Source: Lantana camara
Taxonomy: Eukaryota > Streptophyta > Magnoliopsida > Lamiales > Verbenaceae
Assembly (NCBI GenBank): GCA_037501455.1
Contig: CM074855.1
Span: forward strand, 51,777,001 to 51,841,000
DNA: 64,000 nucleotides
Direction of reading: 5' to 3'
This document shows, one piece after another, positions 58,576-64,000 of this stretch. The stretch's first letter is position 1; every line of letters begins with the position of its first letter. The notes beneath the pieces were generated by a model. The model searched no databases, had not been told where the DNA came from, and worked only from the letters and a program-made list of their open reading frames with translations. A program made the translations under genes and the position numbers.

Positions 58576-59900
58576 AATTATATGACTTATATACTTGGTT
58601 TATTGATAATTATGCTTTTATTTGACATTCCTTAATTGTTATTGGATGGCCCATTGATCATGACTTTGTCGTGCGTCGTAATTGGTTCAATAGAGTCGTG
58701 TCTCACAAACACTTGTCCCTTTTTACACAGATTGTCTTCCCGTTGGCAAGGAGGAAGCTTCATAATTATATCCTTGTTGTATTGTCGGCACAGGTGAGGT
58801 TTAATTTCTAGATATATAGAACCCATATAACCCTATGTGGCATTTTAAGCCAAAATGTATCTATATATCTATAGTTTTCCAAAATCTATTGATTTTCAAC
58901 TGGTTTCACAGATCGAACGGATTGATTGATGTTTTGGCGAGAATGAATGAATGAATGTTGAATGGGGCCCAGGAGGTATGGGTTAGGGGGACCCGGGATG
59001 ACCATAGGGGTCACCGGTTAACCTTGTGCTCACTCTCCACATGATTGATAGGACTAACCCGAAACCCACTAGGAGGTTTGGTTGGGTGATGGGAACCTGA
59101 GGGTTTGAGTGTTCGCGCTCCCCTCGTCTGATTGGATGGTTCAGGCCGATCACCCGACCATCACCGGAGGAAGAAGGATGGACGGAAATTGCTTATTGTG
59201 CACTGTAATAACTTGCATGCTCACTTAATCATTGATAAGCTAAATATTGGTAATGTTCACTGCCGGAGTAAGGTTGGAGATTTGCCCTCACTCGCCGGGC
59301 TACGAATTGATTGTATTGAATTCATTAAATTGATAAATTGAATTAGTTGTAACCTCGGGCGATAGTATCTCTTATTTTACTAAATTGTATTGTTATTTTC
59401 CTAAATTATTACTCGAGATTATACCTTGCATGTATGTGCGCATATATTTATCTATACCCCTCACTCAGTCTTTGGTTGACTGACACCTCACACTTTTCAG
59501 GTTTTCAAGGGTTGCATGCTAGGCGAGATCGAGTCAGGTCTTTTGTTCTTTGGGTCTAGCACTTGTCTTCCTCACTTTATTGAACATTATTTATGCATAT
59601 ATGTATTGTTAGGTCTCTTGGTACCTATGTATTAAGTATGACCTATTTGGATATCTTTGGAATTGGATTTATGTAAATGATGGAAGGTTTATGTTAAAGA
59701 CATGAATGTATATTATGCTTCCGTTTTATTGATTATGCATGATCGTATTTAATTGAGGGCTAGTCCTGCCTAGCTAGCGTGTCGTTTTTTTTACTGTCGC
59801 CCGTTCGCCATGAGTCCGGTTCATATATGGACTACCCATTTCATGAGTGAGCTAGACTTATGGCGCGGGGGTGTGGCATCTCGGCATCCCGGGTACTACA
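58576..59900 (+). repeat. Gypsy LTR fragment (right half), possible G6 5' LTR
   Basis: It starts without a TG terminus, so the left half is missing. It has the GTCGTGCGTC block (about 58668), an acceptor CACAG (58726-58730), donor CAG/GTGAGG (58794), GAATGAATGAATG and GGGGCCCAGG words like G3 (about 58940-58972), an acceptor TTTTCAG (59494-59500) and a terminus TACTACA at 59900. The primer site that should follow is absent: leader sequence GTACGGCATAGG follows at once. Confidence 0.75.
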
Positions 59901-60098
59901 GTACGGCATAGGATAACTTGGTTATGTATGCATGAACATCTCAGTTTGTTAAGCTATACATTTGAATTCTCATCACATTGCTGGATTTATATAACATGAA
60001 ACATTACTTGCCTTTGATGTTGATGATTGATTTATTATGTGACATGAGCATTTACTAACCGACATGCATACAGGCGTTGTAATTGTTGACATTTCAGG

Positions 60099-61380
60099 AT
60101 GCTACCCTACGATCAGTCTTCCCAACCTGATCTGTACAATCAAGGGCAACCTTCAACCGACTTACCGCCTATGAACCCCGTGGCGAGGTTGTATCTGGAG
60201 TTCAAGTCTTTCAACCCTGCCCTATTCGAAGGAGGTGATGAAATTTGTGCTAGTCAATGGCTTTCGGGGATAGAGGGCTTATTTGAAGCGTGGCCATGCA
60301 ACACTCTCAATATGGCACGACTTACCTCACTACTTTTACGTGGGCCTACAAAACAATGGTGGAGAGAAATTGTTCAGAGGTTTGGGGCAACGGGTGAAGA
60401 ATTGACATGGGATGTGTTCGTCCTAGAATTTAGGAAGAGGTTCACACCGGCCACCCTACAGAGGAAGAAATTGGAAGCCTTTTTCACGTTGAAGCAAGGG
60501 GATAAGACCGTTGACGGCTACATGGAGGAGTTTGAGAGATTGGGTATGTTTGTACCCCACATCATGGGAAATGATTGGATGAAGGCTAGGTATTTTTTTG
60601 AAGGTCTTCGGGATGAGTTCAAGGAAGCCTTAATCGCAGAGGATACAAGCACTTGGGATAAAGCCACGGAGAAAGCATTACGAGTTGAAAATAGGTGGTT
60701 GATAAAAAGTAAGGAAAGAAACGTGTCGGGGCCTAGACCTGAGCTGGGTATATGCTCAAATTTATACGTGAGAGGGAGGTCCGATCAACAGGGGACTCGA
60801 ACCAAGAAGATTCGTGGAAAGAAGCATAAGAACAAAGACCCTCGAAAGTTGAAGAAAGAAATCCAACCGTATACCCATTGTGGAGGAATCAACCATGCTT
60901 ACGACGCGTGTCGGGATCGATTGAAGAGGTGATAGGCTTGCGGGTCAAAGGACCACAAGGTTTTCGATTGTGACCGATCGAGAGCTAAGATGCGACGAGT
61001 ACGAGAGTGGCGTATTCAAATCAAAAACCAACAAGGACCCGATGTTTCCGATACCCCTATCGGACCACAGGACATTATCAATAAGAAGCCCTGAACTACT
61101 ACTCCTGCAGCACCTCCAGTTCTACCGGTCCCAACTCAGGCTCGTTGCTCTCACTGTCAGGGCTTTCATCCATTGGAGAAGTGTTGGAGGTATTTGGGTA
61201 GATGCTTGGTATGTGGTTCTACTGATCACATGAGGGGTACCTGTCCTAAGAAGAGGCCAGCTGTTTAGGCTCGTCCATATGCCCTTGATAGAGAGGAGGA
61301 AGCAGCAGAGGTGGATCAGAATGCCGCAGTTGAATGTACAATAAACATTCATGGCACGAGCATACATACATCGTTTATTT
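60099..61380 (+). pseudogene. G6 gag with duplicated zinc-knuckle region
   Basis: The ATG at 60099 (MLPYDQSS) follows TTTCAGG. A 277-codon open frame ending at 60932 contains the retrotransposon gag core (QWLSGIEGLFEAW, FRKRFTPATLQRKKLEAFFTLKQGD, VDGYMEEFERLG). Its end has a degraded knuckle (YTHCGGINHAYDAC, first Cys missing), and two adjacent stops (60930-60935) hit the start of the next (ACGSKDHKVFDC). Further on in the same phase is a second, Tekay-like pair: CSHCQGFHPLEKC and CLVCGSTDHMRGTC (about 61143-61235). The linker and first protease residues then end in stops near 61266 and 61379. The N-terminal 277 residues may still be made. Confidence 0.82.
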
Positions 61381-61497
61381 GACTCTTATTATTATGTGAT
61401 ATACTTGCTAATTGTGATATGCGTTGATTGTTGTAATTTTCAACTGTGCTACTTTGATGTGCGTAGGCACAAGAGCTTCAAATAATTCTACTTACGT

Positions 61498-61904
61498 GCT
61501 AGAGAGATGTCAAGATCTCTTGTTCTCAGTGTGAGAAAGATTTAATTCTCTCTAATTACGTGCTTGGGAGATGTTCATTCTCTCAATTTATGTGTTAGAG
61601 AGTCGCAGGATTCTCTACTTATGTGATAGAAAGATGCTGGATTCTTTCTAAGCTTTGTGCACGAGAGATGTTGGATTCTCTTGTACTTAGATATTCGGGA
61701 GATGCTGGATTCTCTTGAATATAGGGGTTTGAGAAATGCTGGAATTTCTTGAACTAGAATGTTGGAAGATGCTGGAATCTGTCCAACTTAGGTTGAGAGA
61801 TGGGGTTCTCTCAATTGCCTGCTCGAGAGACGGGGTTCTCTCGCTTCCTGTGTTCGAGAGACGGGGTTCTCTCACCTTTTGTGCTGAGAGATGGGATTCT
61901 CTCT
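61498..61904 (+). repeat. Tandem stem-loop array in G6 (about 12 units)
   Basis: It is homologous to the array in G1, unit by unit: TAGAAAGA/TCTTTCTA (61627-61634, 61643-61650), CGAGAGA/TCTCTCG near 61823-61842, and GAGAGA/TCTCTC further right. Left units have TGCTGGA-type loops and right ones CGGGGT-type loops, in the same order as G1. The single TTGAG at 61793-61797 is the unoccupied equivalent of the TRIM target in G1. Confidence 0.85.
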
Positions 61905-62140
61905 GTCTATCTTGGTTACGATGCACGTCGATGATTACGGACTACAAGAAGCAAGAACGGGGCGTCCTTGAAGAGACGTTGGTTCAACACCGAAGAGTCG
62001 ACTGCTCTTATGATAGAAGAATTACCATTTATTTCGGACTTGATGATTACGAAGTATCCGGACGAGATTCAAGATCGGGTTGTGGAAAGGACTGAAATCG
62101 AAGGAACCAACTTGGGAGGGTTTATTTGAAGCCGAGCAGC
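61905..62140 (+). pseudogene. G6 chromodomain scrap
   Basis: Near 62050-62085 the words KYPDEIQDR resemble the RHPVEIQDR motif that starts the chromodomain region of the intact element (about 54217-54243). The rest of pol is missing. No frame of useful length remains. Confidence 0.5.
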
Positions 62141-62175
62141 GAACCTGGGAACCAGGTTCTCCTAAGGGGGGAGAT
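62141..62175 (+). promoter_or_regulatory. G6 pre-PPT hairpin and polypurine tract
   Basis: GAACCTGG (62141-62148) pairs perfectly with CCAGGTTC (62152-62159) around GAA. AAGGGGGGAGA follows and abuts the LTR start at 62176. Confidence 0.88.
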
Positions 62176-62467
62176 TGTGGCGCCCCGTCCGATAAATCGT
62201 ACAGGTATGCGTCACGAGAGAGTTTACCTTACGCACTTATGTGATTTAATTCCCTTTTTATATGTTTAATTCCAACTTTGATTGAAAATGTGACTTAATT
62301 CACTAAAATCCAAAATGGTAAAATATGAATTCTTGCATGACAACTTAGGAATGGAACTTGGTTGAATTTAAATTAGTTGTTGGCGTTGGATTTAAATAGG
62401 ACTTGGACCTATTTGTGTGTTTCGGGCCTAACTCAAGTTAGGTGTGTTTGGGACCAATATGAGCTCG

Positions 62468-62487
62468 GGAATTCGAATTCGAATTCC
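62468..62487. repeat. Perfect 20 bp palindrome
   Basis: GGAATTCGAATTCGAATTCC is fully self-complementary. Diverged forms (GAGCTCGGGAATTC...GAATTCC) occur at the same place in the G4 and G5 LTRs, and weaker ones in G2 and G3. Confidence 0.9.
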
Positions 62488-63314
62488 GACACCACCATTG
62501 GGCTTGATTCGGTGATTCGGGTCCAACAGAATTTACTTTATATTTTTCGAAAACCGTTTAGACAGTAAACCTTTTTAAGCTTGACCTATTGGGTCGAAAG
62601 TCATTTATTTGAGCCCAAATCCTAATAAAGCCTCTAGCCTCATATTATATCTTGGAAACCCTAATGAAATCTTTAGCCACCATATATATACCATAAAACC
62701 CTAACCTAGCTTCATTTTAACCTTCACTTCACACAAATCATATTATCCATGGAAGAGCTTCAAGAGAGGATGAAGATCTAAGACTTTCCTACACCTTCAA
62801 GAGATCATACCTCCCTCGTTTCTTCATAATTCAAGAGCCAAGGTAAGCTACGGATTTCCCTTGATGTGTATTTCATTTCTATCTATGAATCCTAGCATGA
62901 AATTGAATGTATGAGCTTGTATGAGGAAGTCTTGTGAAAATGGTGATTTATGCCCAACTTGAAGAATATGACTCTAATGATGAATCCTTGAGTTCTTGAG
63001 CATGAATATGTGTTTCTCCATGTTGAATATGTGTTATAGTTGTTAATGGTATTATAGGGAGTGAGTTTGGATACATCTTGCCATGGTTGAAGCTTGATTT
63101 TCATGAAAATGGGTTGTATGAGTTTTCGCCAAAATCACCCTTGTTCTTTAGCTAAATTGATATTTATGTGATAAGCATAATTTATGTGATAATATATATG
63201 ATTTTCGTGGAAATTTTATGGTTTAAATGGTGTGAAATCGTCCATTTTCGGCCATGGTTGTCTTCTTCCCGAAGCTGTGAAGCTTCTGCACAAGACAGAC
63301 GCCCAGATCTGGCC

Positions 63315-63505
63315 GGAACAGCCGTTCTCGTTTGGCCTTGGTGCCCGGAACGGCCCTTTCCGCCAAGGGCTGATGTCAGCACGCGTGAACGGGAAGGGCC
63401 GTTCCCGTTTTTACCTTGAGATGGGAACGGCCGTTCCGATGCTCGGTAGGTGGGTTCTGGGAACGACCGTTCCCATGCTTAGTTATGCATGGGAATGGTT
63501 GTTCC
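63315..63505 (+). repeat. Palindrome cluster in LTR at 62176
   Basis: Six variants of GGAACG-GC-CGTTCC: 63315-63328, about 63347-63361 (imperfect), 63391-63406 (imperfect), 63424-63437 (perfect), 63459-63474 (GGGAACGACCGTTCCC) and 63492-63505 (imperfect). Confidence 0.85.
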
Positions 63506-64000
63506 GGAGCTACTGTTACACTTTACACTTTCCTTCTCCGTGTTTACTTGATCCGTTTGGGTTGCTTTATGAATTATATGTTATGATATGACTTCAATTG
63601 TACTCCTTGATCATAATACATCATTTTAATTGAATAACTTTGTATGAAAGTTTGTTCTGTGTTATGCTACTTGACCTAGGTGATTCTTATCATTCCATAA
63701 TTCATTGTTAAACCTTAATACTTCGTTAATTGCACGATTTGGTGGAATATGTGAACTATGCTACGTGACCTATGTGTACGCTTCATTCCATATTACATAT
63801 CATTCATCTCTTGATACGCCGTGCGTCCTACTTGGTTCATATAGAGTTTAAGTCTGGGCTTCTGTGTGTCTTGTCATAGAGTTTGGTGGTGCCGGTGGGC
63901 CCGAGGTTAGAGTGTTTTGCCCTTCACACTCTCAGACTCTACTTGCACAAGGTGAGGTTTAGGATTTTTGTATAGTTAAGCGACCTGTGGCCTTAATATG

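Larger units (their letters stand above)
59901..62175 (+). mobile_element. G6 internal region: gag-bearing, pol-less Gypsy element
   Basis: A leader with branch-like TACTAAC (60052-60059) and acceptor TTTCAG comes first. Then come a gag gene with zinc knuckles, a truncated protease start, a stem-loop array where pol should be, a chromodomain scrap, and the hairpin plus polypurine tract. Gag without pol resembles the TR-GAG class of non-autonomous elements. The left LTR is truncated and the right one leaves the window, so the element boundaries are partly inferred. Confidence 0.72.
62176..64000 (+). repeat. G6 3' LTR (partial, leaves window)
   Basis: It begins TGTGGCGCCCCG after the polypurine tract. 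It holds a perfect 20 bp palindrome of GAATTC words (62468-62487), a TATA-like region (62680-62700), a donor CCAAG/GTAAGC (62843), a cluster of GGAACGGCCGTTCC palindromes (63315-63505) and the GCCGTGCGTCC block (about 63817). An acceptor CATAG (63878-63879) and donor CAAG/GTGAGG (63952) follow. Where it overlaps in layout with 58576-58870 the two are not close copies. Confidence 0.8.

Noticed and set aside
1..64000. Host protein-coding gene, tRNA or rRNA gene
   Set aside because: Every long frame is explained by retrotransposon gag or pol, and the rest lies within LTRs or leaders. TGGTATCAGAGC words are primer sites, not tRNA genes.

Overview
This 64 kb window is plant nuclear DNA made almost entirely of nested LTR retrotransposons. 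I see no host gene, tRNA, rRNA or CRISPR array. The plant origin is inferred from several features: primer sites complementary to initiator-Met tRNA (TGGTATCAGAGC) behind the LTRs, a full-length chromodomain Ty3/Gypsy element of the Tekay/Del type, Ty1/Copia elements, and a terminal-repeat retrotransposon in miniature (TRIM). The stacking suggests a large, repeat-rich angiosperm genome. I cannot name the species.

Layout. (1) 1-8776: a recently inserted, non-coding, LARD-like Gypsy element (G1) with 3.6 kb LTRs; its 5' LTR is cut by the window edge. A TRIM (4271-4695) sits inside it. (2) 8777-14806: a decayed Copia element on the minus strand (Copia A), which G1 interrupts. (3) 14807-15191: the first bases of a minus-strand Gypsy LTR, cut by Copia A. 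(4) 15192-31096: a decayed Gypsy element (G2), whose 3' LTR is split by a complete non-autonomous Gypsy element (G3, 19501-28868, TSD ATTTC). (5) 31097-35043: a Copia leader scrap, a minus-strand LTR fragment, and a rearranged Gypsy fragment (G4) with gag-protease-RT remains. (6) 35044-42305: a minus-strand Gypsy LTR plus the tail of its internal region (G5), split by a 4.1 kb solo LTR (36370-40453, TSD TAGAC). (7) 42306-58575: a second Copia element (Copia B), split by a young and apparently intact Tekay-type element (47080-57056, TSD GCTTG, one 1514-codon gag-pol frame). (8) 58576-64000: a Gypsy LTR fragment and a gag-bearing, pol-less element (G6) running off the window.

How the parts relate. 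Only the 47-57 kb element could supply Gag, protease, reverse transcriptase, RNase H and integrase. G1, G3 and G6 have LTRs, primer sites or polypurine tracts but no polymerase, so they would have to move in trans. G1 must have done so recently: over 1801 comparable bases I see one LTR difference. Where pol should be, all three carry a tandem array of short stem-loops whose stems change in a compensatory way. Other recurrent non-coding structures are a pre-PPT hairpin, a branch-site-plus-acceptor motif just before the gag ATG, a conserved splice-like skeleton inside the LTRs, and clusters of family-specific CG-centred palindromes at one fixed LTR position. The Copia elements share a five-fold G-box cluster, a GC-rich leader block and a four-fold leader motif.
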